64,000 nt of DNA from Flavobacterium sp. (lineage in GTDB: Bacteria > Bacteroidota > Bacteroidia > Flavobacteriales > Flavobacteriaceae). The first letter of the stretch is position 1. Every line of letters begins with the position of its first letter. The notes below the pieces were generated by a model. The model had not been told where the DNA came from, made no database searches, and saw nothing but the letters and a program-made list of their open reading frames with translations. A program made the position numbers and the translations under genes. This document shows, one piece after another, positions 26,188 to 34,634 of this stretch. Where the stretch lies: assembly GCF_027484205.1 (NCBI RefSeq), contig NZ_JAIXUB010000015.1, forward strand, positions 310,001 through 374,000. The letters run 5' to 3'.

Positions 26188-28905
26188 ATGAAAAAACTAT
26201 TACTTACTTTAATTGTTGGCTTTTTCTTTGCCTTGCAAGGGAATGGTCAATCACTTTGGAACAAAACATCGGAAGATAGACTTCTAAGTTTTGAAAAAAT
26301 GGATAGGGCTTCTAAACCAACGGAGTCACTAATTTATTCTCTTGATTTTAATTTGTTTAAAGAGCAACTTTCAAGTGCTCCATCGAGAGATGTTACAGCT
26401 GATTCTTCATTAATTATTTCTTTTCCTTTATCTAATGGACAAATGAATAGATTTAAAATTTATGAAACTTCTTTGTTGCATCCTGAATTAGCAGCAAAAT
26501 TTCCAGATATTAAGACCTATGTTGGGAAAAGTGTTGATGATAATATTTCTGTAGTGCATTTTAGTACAACTATCTTCGGTTTACATGCTATGATTTTTAC
26601 TCCTAATGATGGCACTGTTTTGATAGATACATTTACAAAAAATTTAAATAATTATATTGTATACAACAAGAGTAAATTAGTAAAAACTGTTGATCATACA
26701 AGACAATGTTTAGTTGACGATTCAGCTTCAGATAGTCATGATTTAAATGGAAGAAGTGCTTCATCTTTGTTAGCTTCAGATGGTTTGTTTAGAACTTATA
26801 GACTTGCAATGGCTTGTACTATAGAATATGCTGCATATCATATTACAGCTGCAGCACTTCCAGTAACAGCAACAACGGCTCAAAAGAAAGCCGCTGTTCA
26901 AGCAGCAATGGCTGTTACAATGACAAGAGTTGGTGGTGTATATGAAAAAGACATGTCATTAAGATTTCAATTTGTTGCTAATAATGATGCAGTAATTTTC
27001 ATAACCACGGATAGTTTCTCAAATACTAATGCAAGTGCATTGATTGGGGAAAGTCAAACGGTCATCGATGCAAATATTGGTTCAGCAAATTATGATATTG
27101 GACACACAGTTAGTACTGGTGGTGGTGGTTTAGCACAAAGACCATCAGTTTGTGTTACTGGAAAAGCAAGAGGTATTACGGGTTCGCCAGCTCCAGTTGG
27201 AGATGCTTATGATATTGATTTTGTTGCTCATGAAGTAGGACACCAATTCGGGGCAAATCACACATTTGCTGGTGATACAGGAAATTGTACAGGAAATAGA
27301 AGTAATACAACTGCTGTTGAACCAGGAAGTGGTACAACAATTATGGCATATGCAGGAATTTGTTCTCCACAAGATGTACAGTCAAATAGTAATGATTACT
27401 TCCATGCAGTAAGTATTGCAGAAATGGTTGCACACATAACTGGATCAGGTAATTGTGTAACTGGTGTGGCAAATGGAAATTCAGCTCCTGTGGTTGCCGC
27501 TTTATCTAATTTTACCATTCCTTTTGGTACAGCTTTTAAATTAACTGCACCTACAGCAACTGATGCAAATGGTGATGCATTGACATATTGTTGGGAACAA
27601 AATAATGGAACTTTTAATACAAATTCAACTCCTCTTCCTTCAGCAACGGCAACAAATAGTACCAATTTTAGATCTTTAAGTCCAGTTACATCATTAGTTA
27701 GATATTTTCCTAAATTTTCTGATGTATTAAACGGAAATTTAGCACCTACGTGGGAAATTGTTCCAACTGTTGCAAGAACAATGAATTTTGCTTTGACAGT
27801 AAGGGATAATAGAACTCCAAATGGAGGACAAACAGCTAGAAGAGATAATGTGGTTACATTTGCTAATGTTGGACCATTCACAATTACAAGTCCAAGTGTA
27901 GCAGATGTTTCATGGCCATTAGGTTCAACACAAACAATTACTTGGAATGTTGCTGGAACAACAGCTAACGGTATTAATACAGCTAATGTAAATATTTTGA
28001 TCTCTACAGATGGAGGAGCAAACTTTACAACATTATTAGCCAATACACCTAATGATGGAACACAAGCAATAGTTGTTCCTTCTCCAGCATCTCCTAATTG
28101 TAGAATTTTAATTGAAGCTGTTGGAAATATTTTCTATGCAGTTTCTAAAAATATTGCAATAGGTTATACAGTTTCTACAGCATGTAATACATATTCAAAT
28201 AATACTGCGTTAGCGGTGCCAGATGGAACAGGTTCAAATATACCTGGAGCTGTTGTTAGTAAAACTATAGTTATACCTGCTCCAGCATCTGTAATTTCTG
28301 ATGTGAATGTAACATTAGGATTTACACACGCTTACATTGAAGATTTAGTTATTGCAATGAATCATCCTGATGGAACACAAGTTGGTTTATGGAACAGAAA
28401 TTGTGATAATGCACCAGGAACATTACAATATGTTTTTGATGATGCTGCTGCTGCAACAGTTCCTACAACAGGTTGTACAGCGACTTCTGGAACATGGAAA
28501 CCAGTTAGTTTATTATCAAACTTGAATGGTAAAAATAATAATGGAACATGGACTTTATTAGCTGCGGACTATTTTAACGGTGATATAGGAACCATAAATA
28601 ACTGGTCAATTGAAGTATGTGCTCAAACAGCGACATTAGTTATGGAAGATTTTGGATTAGATAATTTTGTTGTTTATCCAAATCCAAATAATGGTGAATT
28701 CACCGTACAGTTTAACTCAAATTCTACAAATGAAATTTTTATTAATGTTCATGATATGAGAGGAAGAGAAATTTTCAACAAAAACTATCAAAATTCTGGA
28801 TTGTTTGCTGAAAACTTAAAACTTGATAACGTTCAAGCTGGTGTTTATTTAGTTACAGTTCAAGACGGAAATAGAAAAGAAGTTAAGAAGATAGTTGTTG
28901 AGTAA
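26188..28905 (+). CDS. Secreted reprolysin-like (M12B) metalloprotease with P-domain, T9SS substrate
   Basis: 905 residues. Signal peptide to about residue 21. An inhibitory propeptide precedes the catalytic domain, whose full metzincin motif HEVGHQFGANH gives His348, Glu349, His352 and His358; MAYAGIC follows as the Met-turn. A P/Homo B proprotein-convertase-like domain lies near 685-815 (VTLGFTHAYIEDLVIAMNHP ... WSIEVCAQ). A T9SS type A sorting domain (FVVYPNPNNGEFTVQF ... KKIVVE) ends the protein. It should be an extracellular or surface protease. It is in the same region as two other T9SS metalloproteases but has its own promoter box and terminator, so the three are separately transcribed. 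Confidence 0.94.
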   Translation: MKKLLLTLIVGFFFALQGNGQSLWNKTSEDRLLSFEKMDRASKPTESLIYSLDFNLFKEQLSSAPSRDVTADSSLIISFPLSNGQMNRFKIYETSLLHPELAAKFPDIKTYVGKSVDDNISVVHFSTTIFGLHAMIFTPNDGTVLIDTFTKNLNNYIVYNKSKLVKTVDHTRQCLVDDSASDSHDLNGRSASSLLASDGLFRTYRLAMACTIEYAAYHITAAALPVTATTAQKKAAVQAAMAVTMTRVGGVYEKDMSLRFQFVANNDAVIFITTDSFSNTNASALIGESQTVIDANIGSANYDIGHTVSTGGGGLAQRPSVCVTGKARGITGSPAPVGDAYDIDFVAHEVGHQFGANHTFAGDTGNCTGNRSNTTAVEPGSGTTIMAYAGICSPQDVQSNSNDYFHAVSIAEMVAHITGSGNCVTGVANGNSAPVVAALSNFTIPFGTAFKLTAPTATDANGDALTYCWEQNNGTFNTNSTPLPSATATNSTNFRSLSPVTSLVRYFPKFSDVLNGNLAPTWEIVPTVARTMNFALTVRDNRTPNGGQTARRDNVVTFANVGPFTITSPSVADVSWPLGSTQTITWNVAGTTANGINTANVNILISTDGGANFTTLLANTPNDGTQAIVVPSPASPNCRILIEAVGNIFYAVSKNIAIGYTVSTACNTYSNNTALAVPDGTGSNIPGAVVSKTIVIPAPASVISDVNVTLGFTHAYIEDLVIAMNHPDGTQVGLWNRNCDNAPGTLQYVFDDAAAATVPTTGCTATSGTWKPVSLLSNLNGKNNNGTWTLLAADYFNGDIGTINNWSIEVCAQTATLVMEDFGLDNFVVYPNPNNGEFTVQFNSNSTNEIFINVHDMRGREIFNKNYQNSGLFAENLKLDNVQAGVYLVTVQDGNRKEVKKIVVE

Positions 28906-28927
28906 TCATCAATGTTAACATAAAAGT

Positions 28928-28955
28928 AAAAGCCCAACATTTGTTGGGCTTTTTA
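28928..28955. terminator. Bidirectional terminator between convergent genes
   Basis: Perfect 12-bp stem AAAAGCCCAACA/TGTTGGGCTTTT with a 2-nt loop and T or A runs on both sides. It serves the reprolysin-like gene (+) and the lipoprotein gene (-). Confidence 0.85.
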
Positions 28956-28969
28956 TATTTAAAATAGTT

Positions 28970-29506
28970 TTATTTTGAAATAGTATAGTTGAATGAATTT
29001 ATAACTTGTGGAACTTCTGTTATTTTAAAATTCAAATCAAGTATTATATTTTCTTTTTGGTTTTCAAGGAATAACTTACCTGACTGAACTTTATAATATC
29101 CTGTTTGTCCTCGACAAAAACAAATTCTTCCAAATATCATTTTAGTTTTTTGTAAGTCTCTATCAGAAAGAGATAATTGCTTTTCATTGTTATTGATTTC
29201 AAAAATAATTTCTTCTTTATAACTTGCATCTTGAAGACCTTCTTCAACATTTCTGTTATATCTATATAACACAACTGACGTATTCATATTATCAGTTAAG
29301 TTATAATAGTTTGATCCAAATTCATCCGATTTTACCTCTAAACTTTTATTTTTTATGACTTCAATTGTACATTTTCCATCAGATGGACAGGTCGAATTTG
29401 TCACAATTTCATCTTTTTTAATTTCAGAAGTTTTATCTGAAACTTTTTTTTGACAGTTACATGCGGTTATTAAAGTCAAAATCGGAATTATTAATAATTT
29501 TCTCAT
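28970..29506 (-). CDS. Lipoprotein of unknown function
   Basis: 178 residues. A lipoprotein signal peptide ends in ITACNC, followed by a lysine-rich linker and a compact domain with many short strands. Cysteines appear as CPSDGKC near 40-46 and ICFCRGQTGYY near 127-137, suggesting disulfides. No family was recognised. It lies downstream of pth on the same strand with a 45-base spacer, and its 3' end meets the shared terminator. Surface or periplasmic location is inferred from the lipobox. Confidence 0.75.
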   Translation of the reverse strand: MRKLLIIPILTLITACNCQKKVSDKTSEIKKDEIVTNSTCPSDGKCTIEVIKNKSLEVKSDEFGSNYYNLTDNMNTSVVLYRYNRNVEEGLQDASYKEEIIFEINNNEKQLSLSDRDLQKTKMIFGRICFCRGQTGYYKVQSGKLFLENQKENIILDLNFKITEVPQVINSFNYTISK

Positions 29507-29551
29507 CTTGATAATTTTTATTTAGTTAAAGATAAGCAAAAAGTTTACCAT

Positions 29552-30172
29552 TTATTTTCCGTTGAACAAATTCATCGTATTGTTTAAACCTGCTAAAGCA
29601 AATGAATTGATGATTTGTGCGCCAAGTTCAAGTCGTTCTGGTAATTTTGTTTTTTCATCATCGTTCCATTCTCCAAGAACATAATCTACTTGTCTTCCTT
29701 TTTTAAATTCATCACTGATGCCAAATCTAAACCTTGGATATTCTGTTGAATTTAGTAGTAATTGTATGTTTTTTAAACCATTATGACCACCATCACTTCC
29801 TTTTGATTTTATTCTAATTGCTCCAAAAGAGAGATTTAAATCATCAGTAATGACTAAAATATTTTCTTTTTCAATGTTTTCTTTTTCCATCCAATATTTT
29901 ACCGCCTTTCCACTTAAATTCATGTAAGTATTTGGTTTTAGTAAAATTAGAGTTCGACCTTTAGTTTTAAACTCAGCCACATCACCAAGTTTTGCTGTTT
30001 GAAATGAAATAGCTTCTTTTCTGGCAAAATAATCTAGTATTTTGAATCCAATATTGTGTCGTGTGTTTACATATTCGGCACCAATATTACCTAGACCAAC
30101 GATTAGGAATTTCTTCATTGGGGTTTCTTCTTGTTTGTTGTTTTGTTTAAAAATTCTTGAAAACCAATTCAT
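29552..30172 (-). CDS. pth: Aminoacyl-tRNA (peptidyl-tRNA) hydrolase
   Basis: 206 residues. It frees tRNA from prematurely released peptidyl-tRNA. The core begins MKKFLIVGLGNIGAEYVNTR with the active-site region TRHNIGF, and continues with LLKPNTYMNLSG, DDLNLSFGAIR and KGSDGGHNGLKNI. There is an 18-residue N-terminal extension (MNWFSRIFKQNN...) with a start at 30172; such extensions are common, as I recall, in flavobacterial Pth, but the start at 30118 would give the minimal enzyme. It is separated from rplY by a terminator and a structured repeat element, so it probably has its own promoter. Confidence 0.95.
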   Translation of the reverse strand: MNWFSRIFKQNNKQEETPMKKFLIVGLGNIGAEYVNTRHNIGFKILDYFARKEAISFQTAKLGDVAEFKTKGRTLILLKPNTYMNLSGKAVKYWMEKENIEKENILVITDDLNLSFGAIRIKSKGSDGGHNGLKNIQLLLNSTEYPRFRFGISDEFKKGRQVDYVLGEWNDDEKTKLPERLELGAQIINSFALAGLNNTMNLFNGK

Positions 30173-30230
30173 GTGGTAAAAATAGTATAATTGTTTTGAA
30201 AATGGAATTTTATGTAAATAGAATACTGTT

Positions 30231-30319
30231 TAACCCTGATGGCAATGGAAATTAAAAATGGTGATTGAGGCTGTCGAAATCACCATTTTTTATTGTAATG
30301 TACAGCAGGAAAAGGGTTT
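30231..30319 (+). repeat. Structured intergenic element, copy 2 (Flavo-1-like)
   Basis: AACCCTGATGGCAATGGAAA opens the element and TATTGTAATGTACAGCAGGA closes it, the same frame as the element at 10671-10768. The inner hairpin differs: a perfect 13-bp stem AAAAATGGTGATT/AATCACCATTTTT with an 11-nt loop containing GAGGCTGTCGA. The ends AACCCT and AGGGTT can also pair. It is oriented opposite to the flanking rplY and pth genes, as copy 1 is to its neighbours. Confidence 0.6.
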
Positions 30320-30345
30320 ATATGAATTCCTACTGATTCGTTTCA

Positions 30346-30382
30346 AATAAAAAAAGCACCAGTAAATGAATACTGATGCTTT
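30346..30382 (-). terminator. Terminator after rplY
   Basis: On the minus strand AAAGCATCAGTA pairs with TACTGGTGCTTT (one G-T pair), 6-nt loop, then a seven-T run. It ends the prs-rplY transcript before pth. Confidence 0.82.
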
Positions 30383-30403
30383 GATATAAAGGTTTTGGAA
30401 AAA

Positions 30404-31012
30404 TTATTTTTTCTTTCCTTTTGCAGCTGTTTTTTCTGCTTTTGCAGCTTCTTGAGCAGCTTTCATAGCAGCACGTGAAATCTTCACTTGACAAACTACA
30501 GTATTGTCTGGGTGCATTAATTTGAAATTGTTTGTAGGTAATTTAGTTACATACAATTTGTTACCCATTTGTAATTCAGAAATGTTAGCTTCAACGAAAT
30601 CAGGAAGATTTTTTGGTAAAGCTTTCACTTTTAATCTTCTTTGATTTAAATTTAAAACACCACCTAAAAGTACACCTGGAGAAGTTCCTGTGATTTTTAC
30701 AGGTACTTCCATGATAATTTCTTTATCTTCTGATAATTGGAAAAAATCGATGTGTAAAATAGCATCACTTACTGGGTGAAACTGGATGTCTTGTAAAATT
30801 GCATCAAATTTTTTACCTCCTAAATCAATGGCAACTGTATGCGCATTAGGAGTGTAAACCAAACTTTTGAAAGCTTTCGCTTCTGCTTGAAAATGTACTG
30901 GTTGACTTCCTCCGTAAATTACGCAAGGAACCATTCCAGCATCACGTACGGCTTTAGTTGCCTTTTTGCCTACGTTTTCTCTTTCTGATCCTTTAATCGA
31001 AATTGATTTCAT
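30404..31012 (-). CDS. rplY: 50S ribosomal protein L25/general stress protein Ctc
   Basis: 202 residues, the longer CTC form with a C-terminal beta domain. The N-terminal L25 domain ([29 protein letters not shown]) binds 5S rRNA. The C-terminal domain contains [16 protein letters not shown] and [18 protein letters not shown], and the protein ends in a lysine/alanine-rich tail. It lies 30 bases after prs, so the two are co-transcribed; a terminator follows. Confidence 0.96.
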   Translation of the reverse strand: MKSISIKGSERENVGKKATKAVRDAGMVPCVIYGGSQPVHFQAEAKAFKSLVYTPNAHTVAIDLGGKKFDAILQDIQFHPVSDAILHIDFFQLSEDKEIIMEVPVKITGTSPGVLLGGVLNLNQRRLKVKALPKNLPDFVEANISELQMGNKLYVTKLPTNNFKLMHPDNTVVCQVKISRAAMKAAQEAAKAEKTAAKGKKK

Positions 31013-31042
31013 TGTAAAAATATATAGTTAATAAATAATAAA

Positions 31043-31984
31043 TTACATTAAAAATTTTCCACTGATGGAATTGTTGTGTTGCACCATGTGCATTACTTCT
31101 GCAAAAAGAGGTGCACAACTCACCACTTTTATTTTGTTTGATTCTTTCTTTAACGGAATAGAATCAGTAACTATTAATTCTAATAATTTAGAATTCTCAA
31201 TCTTTTCGTATGCGTCACCTGAAAGAATGGCGTGTGTACAAATTGCTCTTACACTTAATGCGCCCTTTTCAATCATTAAATCAGCTGCTTTAGCTAATGT
31301 TCCTCCTGTATCAATCATGTCATCAACAAGAATGATATTTCTTCCTTTTACATCTCCAATTAATTCCATAGAACCAATTACATTAGCTGCTTTTCTTTGC
31401 TTATAACAAATAACTACGTCTGATTCTAAAAATTTAGAATAAGCATAAGCTCTTTTTGAACCGCCCATATCTGGTGATGCGATCGTTAAATTTTCTAAAT
31501 TCAAACTTTCTACATAAGGCAAGAAAATGGTTGAAGCAAATAAATGGTCAACTGGTTTTTCAAAGAAACCTTGAATCTGATCGGCGTGTAAATCCATGGT
31601 CATGATTCTAGTTGCACCAGCAGTTTCTAGTAATTTTGCTACTAGTTTTGCTCCAATTGGAACTCTTGGCTTATCTTTTCTATCTTGTCTTGCGTATCCA
31701 AAATAAGGAATTACAGGTGTTATATGTCTTGCTGAAGCTCTTTTTGCAGCATCAATCATTAATAATAACTCCATCAAATTGTCTGCTGTTGGAAATGTAG
31801 AGCAAACAATAAAGACGCGTAATCCTCTTATAGATTCTTCAAACGAAGGTTGAAATTCTCCATCACTAAATTTTGAGAACGTTACTTTGCCTAGCGGAAT
31901 TCCATAGTTTTTAGCTATTTCTTCTGCTAAATGAACACTTTGTGAACAGGCAAATATTTTTGCTTCTGGTTCTAAATGTGACAT
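31043..31984 (-). CDS. prs: Ribose-phosphate pyrophosphokinase
   Basis: 313 residues. It makes PRPP from ribose-5-phosphate and ATP for nucleotide, histidine and NAD synthesis. Motifs include FSDGEFQPSFEESIRG, YFGYARQDRK, MTMDLHADQIQGFF, SPDMGGSKRAY and the PRPP loop ILVDDMIDTGGTLAKAA. It heads the prs-rplY operon. A -7 box at 32107-32114 on the minus strand predicts a leader of about 120 bases. Confidence 0.98.
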   Translation of the reverse strand: MSHLEPEAKIFACSQSVHLAEEIAKNYGIPLGKVTFSKFSDGEFQPSFEESIRGLRVFIVCSTFPTADNLMELLLMIDAAKRASARHITPVIPYFGYARQDRKDKPRVPIGAKLVAKLLETAGATRIMTMDLHADQIQGFFEKPVDHLFASTIFLPYVESLNLENLTIASPDMGGSKRAYAYSKFLESDVVICYKQRKAANVIGSMELIGDVKGRNIILVDDMIDTGGTLAKAADLMIEKGALSVRAICTHAILSGDAYEKIENSKLLELIVTDSIPLKKESNKIKVVSCAPLFAEVMHMVQHNNSISGKFLM

Positions 31985-32368
31985 TATATTTTTGTTGTTT
32001 TAATTCGAACTATTTTAATTCTAATTTGTTCTCAATTTTATAAGAGCAGAATAAATTTAAATGCCTCGAATGTAGTTAGTTAGTTGTGTGTCGTTTTAAC
32101 GAGGTGCAAATTTAGAAATAAAATCCGAGTGTGAAAGGATATTTTTAACTATTTTCTTTAAAATATGAATTAAATTTTTTTACATTTGCAACGTGTTAAA
32201 ACAAATTGATTTTTTATCAATTTTAATGCGATGAAATGACTGTTGTTATTTCTGTCTCCAAGAGCAAAAATGGTAAATATTTATTTCCCTTTTGAAGCTT
32301 AGTCTGGATGGCAAAATATTTAATTAATTTTTTCTAAAAATTAGTATTTATTAATCCATCTAAAATCT
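31985..32368. other. 384-base spacer between prs and tRNA-Leu
   Basis: No protein-coding frame was recognised. It carries a minus-strand -7 box for prs (TAAATTTG, 32107-32114) and a plus-strand TACATTTG (32181-32188), which point outward as divergent promoters. About 180 bases lie between the second box and the tRNA. They are AT-rich with one small hairpin around AATTGATTTTTTATCAATT at 32203-32221. A tRNA leader or a small RNA is possible but unsupported. Confidence 0.5.
32107..32114 (-). promoter_or_regulatory. -7 box for prs
   Basis: TAAATTTG on the minus strand, 122 bases before the prs start. No good TTG was found at the expected distance. Confidence 0.4.
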
Positions 32369-32448
32369 GCCCGGATGGCGGAATTGGTAGACGCGCTGGT
32401 CTCAAACACCTGTGGGAAACCGTGCCGGTTCGACTCCGGCTCCGGGTA
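32369..32448 (+). tRNA. tRNA-Leu (anticodon CAA)
   Basis: A cloverleaf can be drawn by hand. Acceptor arms are GCCCGGA (32369-32375) and TCCGGGT (32441-32447), with A as discriminator and no encoded CCA. The D arm contains AATTGGTAGACG, and a long type II variable arm follows the anticodon arm. The T arm is GCCGG/CCGGC around TTCGACT. The anticodon loop CTCAAAC (32401-32407) reads CAA, decoding TTG leucine codons. The anticodon stem CTGGT/ACCTG has one T-T mismatch. Confidence 0.92.
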
Positions 32449-32452
32449 CGTA

Positions 32453-32485
32453 AAAAGCTTCTGATTTTTCAGGAGCTTTTTTTAT
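32453..32485 (+). terminator. Terminator after tRNA-Leu
   Basis: AAAAGCTTCTGA pairs with TCAGGAGCTTTT (one G-T pair) around TTTT, then more T. It also abuts the 3' end of the convergent regulator gene. Confidence 0.8.
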
Positions 32486-33484
32486 TTACAAAGAATTCCT
32501 AATAATCAAACTGTTTTTATTCTCTATTTGAACTTTTTTATTTTCTAAAATCATTTCCGCAAGTTGTCTTCCCATTTCATTAAAATCTGTAGAAATGGTT
32601 GTGATTCCGTTTTCTACAACTTTTTTTAATGGTGTCTCGTTGTAGGAAATGATTCCGAAATCTATACCTAATTTTAAATTCTGAATCTTTGATTTTTCGA
32701 TGACTTTAACTAAATCTCTATCGTCTGGAATTACATAAATATCACCTCTAATAAGCGTTCTTTCTTCAAATTGATTGATGACTTCATGATTCAAATGATT
32801 GTCATTACAGAATTTTACAAAGCCAATTTTCATTCCTAATGGTTCTCGAAATCCTGGAAAAATTAATATTAACTTTTCATATTTGTCAATCAGATATTTT
32901 CCTTTTTGTAATGCATCGTATATATCTTTTACAAAATTTTGATGAATGGAAGGATAATCTTTCAAATCTGAATTTGTTTGATCTAAAATATAAACATCAT
33001 GTTTTGGAAGAGTTTTTATCAACGTAGCTGCGCCAATTAAATTCGTTGGCATGATGATGTATTTTGAATAGTTTCCGTTACTTTCATTCAGTAATTTCTT
33101 GAACATTTCAAGATTAAAATGATGGAAAAAAATATCAACTTGTGCCGTGTTATTCATCTTTTCTAAAAACGAATTATAAATATCTTCTTTAAAAATATTT
33201 AATTCATCAAAAAGTAAAAATATTCTTTGCTCAAAACTGAACTCAACACTTTTTACATAATATCCTTTCCCTAAAATGGCATAAATAATGCCACGTTTTT
33301 TAAGTTCATCATAAGCTAGTAAAACCGTATCTCTTGAAATAGAAAACTCTAAACTAACTTTGTTAACAGAAGGTAGTTTGTCATTTTTTTTCAATCGATT
33401 TTCTGAAATAGCCGCTTCAATTGAAAACACTATTTGTTTGTACTTAGGTAAATTCGAGTGATTGTCAACAGTAATAATTTTCAT
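32486..33484 (-). CDS. GntR-family regulator with a LacI/periplasmic-binding-like sensor domain
   Basis: 332 residues from MKIITVDNHSNLPKYKQIV. The N-terminal winged helix (about 10-75) has PSVNKVSLEFSISRDTVLLAYDELKKRGI, visible as the SRDTV recognition helix followed by the wing. The rest (about 85-330) is a two-lobed sugar-binding-like domain, with GIDFGIISYNETPL and the closing GITTISTDFNEMGRQLAEMI typical of LacI-type sensors. It is divergent from the galactan/galactose operon, so it probably controls that operon in response to galactose or an oligosaccharide; that is an inference. The later ATG is chosen because the longer frame runs into the operator region. Confidence 0.88.
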   Translation of the reverse strand: MKIITVDNHSNLPKYKQIVFSIEAAISENRLKKNDKLPSVNKVSLEFSISRDTVLLAYDELKKRGIIYAILGKGYYVKSVEFSFEQRIFLLFDELNIFKEDIYNSFLEKMNNTAQVDIFFHHFNLEMFKKLLNESNGNYSKYIIMPTNLIGAATLIKTLPKHDVYILDQTNSDLKDYPSIHQNFVKDIYDALQKGKYLIDKYEKLILIFPGFREPLGMKIGFVKFCNDNHLNHEVINQFEERTLIRGDIYVIPDDRDLVKVIEKSKIQNLKLGIDFGIISYNETPLKKVVENGITTISTDFNEMGRQLAEMILENKKVQIENKNSLIIRNSL

Positions 33485-33497
33485 GTAAAATAAATTA

Positions 33498-33537
33498 ACT
33501 GGTGGCAATTTACACAAAAACTGGTAGGTACTGGTAT
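33498..33537. promoter_or_regulatory. Candidate operator repeats for the GntR-type regulator
   Basis: ACTGGT occurs three times in the same orientation, at 33498 (ACTGGTGG), 33520 (ACTGGTAGG) and 33530 (ACTGGTATG), spaced 22 and 10 bases, close to two and one helical turns. The block sits between the divergent regulator and galM, and its last copy overlaps the expected -33 position of the galM promoter. Confidence 0.55.
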
Positions 33538-33557
33538 GGTTTAGAAATGTATTTTTT

Positions 33558-33565
33558 TACTTTTG
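33558..33565 (+). promoter_or_regulatory. -7 box of the galactan/galactose operon
   Basis: TACTTTTG, an exact TANNTTTG match, 22 bases before galM. No TTG is present at -33; the ACTGGT repeats occupy that position, which fits activator-dependent or repressor-blocked initiation. Confidence 0.6.
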
Positions 33566-33587
33566 ATATTGTATTAATAAAATAACG

Positions 33588-34631
33588 ATGTTAAAAATTC
33601 GTAATTCGCATTTTAAAGAACTTAAAAAAGATAAATCATTTGGTCGTTTACCAAGTGGTGAGGAAGTATTTAGTTACAATTTATCAAATAAAAATGGTCT
33701 TGAAGTTGAGGTTATTAATTATGGAGCAGTAATCACTTCAGTAAAAATTCCTATTTCAAAAAATAAAAAAGTTGATGTAGTTTTAGGGTTTGAAACTTTA
33801 GAGAATTATATTCAATCATTTAATTTACCAAATGCTCCTTATTTAGGCACCATAGTTGGACGATATGCAGGACGAATAAATAATGCTGAGTTCATTTTAA
33901 ATGAAGATAAAATAGTACTTACTAAAAATCATGGTTCTCATCAACTTCATGGTGGAATAAATGGATTTAGTAAAGCGTTATGGAATGTAAAGAATGTTAC
34001 ATCAAATGCAATTACGTTAGAATATATTAGTGCTGCTAATGAAGAAAATTTTCCAGGACAATTAACAACACAAGTTACTTATACCATTACAGAAGATAAC
34101 GAATTGAAAGTAGATATGATTGCAAAATCTACTGAAGATACCATTATAAATCTTACACAACATAGCTATTTTAACTTAGATGGACAATCTGAAGATATTG
34201 TAAATCAAGATTTATTTGTAAATTCATCCAAAACTTTAGAAACCAATATTGAAAATATTCCAACAGGTAGATTTTTTGAAGTCGCAAGAAGCCCATTCGA
34301 TTTTAATTCATCTAAAGAATGTCCAACTAAAATTGATAATACATTTGTTTTAAATGATAAGGATACTGTTTCGGTTATTCTAAAAAGTAAAAAAAATAAT
34401 TTAAGAATGTCGGTTTATACAAATCAACCCGCAATTCATATATATGTTGGAGGAAATTGTTTTAATCAAATAAAAGGAAAGGGAAATGCTAGTTATCATC
34501 CGTTAAGTGGTATCTGTTTTGAAGCACAAAACTTTCCAGATGCGCCAAATCACAAACATTTTCCTAATGCTATTTTAAAAAAAGACGAAACCTACCATCA
34601 TAAAACTATATTCAAATTTGAAAAATTATAA
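33588..34631 (+). CDS. galM: Aldose 1-epimerase (galactose mutarotase)
   Basis: 347 residues. It interconverts beta- and alpha-D-galactose so that GalK can act. Motifs: NYGAVITSVKIP, VVLGFETLENY, YLGTIVGRYAGRINNAEF, HGGINGFSKALWNV, LTQHSYFNLDGQ and the C-terminal CFEAQNFPDAPNH. No signal peptide is visible, so it is cytoplasmic. It is the first gene of the galactan operon; the next ATG follows after three bases. Confidence 0.96.
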   Translation: MLKIRNSHFKELKKDKSFGRLPSGEEVFSYNLSNKNGLEVEVINYGAVITSVKIPISKNKKVDVVLGFETLENYIQSFNLPNAPYLGTIVGRYAGRINNAEFILNEDKIVLTKNHGSHQLHGGINGFSKALWNVKNVTSNAITLEYISAANEENFPGQLTTQVTYTITEDNELKVDMIAKSTEDTIINLTQHSYFNLDGQSEDIVNQDLFVNSSKTLETNIENIPTGRFFEVARSPFDFNSSKECPTKIDNTFVLNDKDTVSVILKSKKNNLRMSVYTNQPAIHIYVGGNCFNQIKGKGNASYHPLSGICFEAQNFPDAPNHKHFPNAILKKDETYHHKTIFKFEKL

Positions 34632-34634
34632 CCT

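Noticed and set aside
27396-28043. A 215-residue open frame on the minus strand inside the reprolysin-like protease gene
   Set aside because: It is fully antisense to a well-supported multidomain protein, has no recognisable domain, and its composition mirrors the plus-strand codons.
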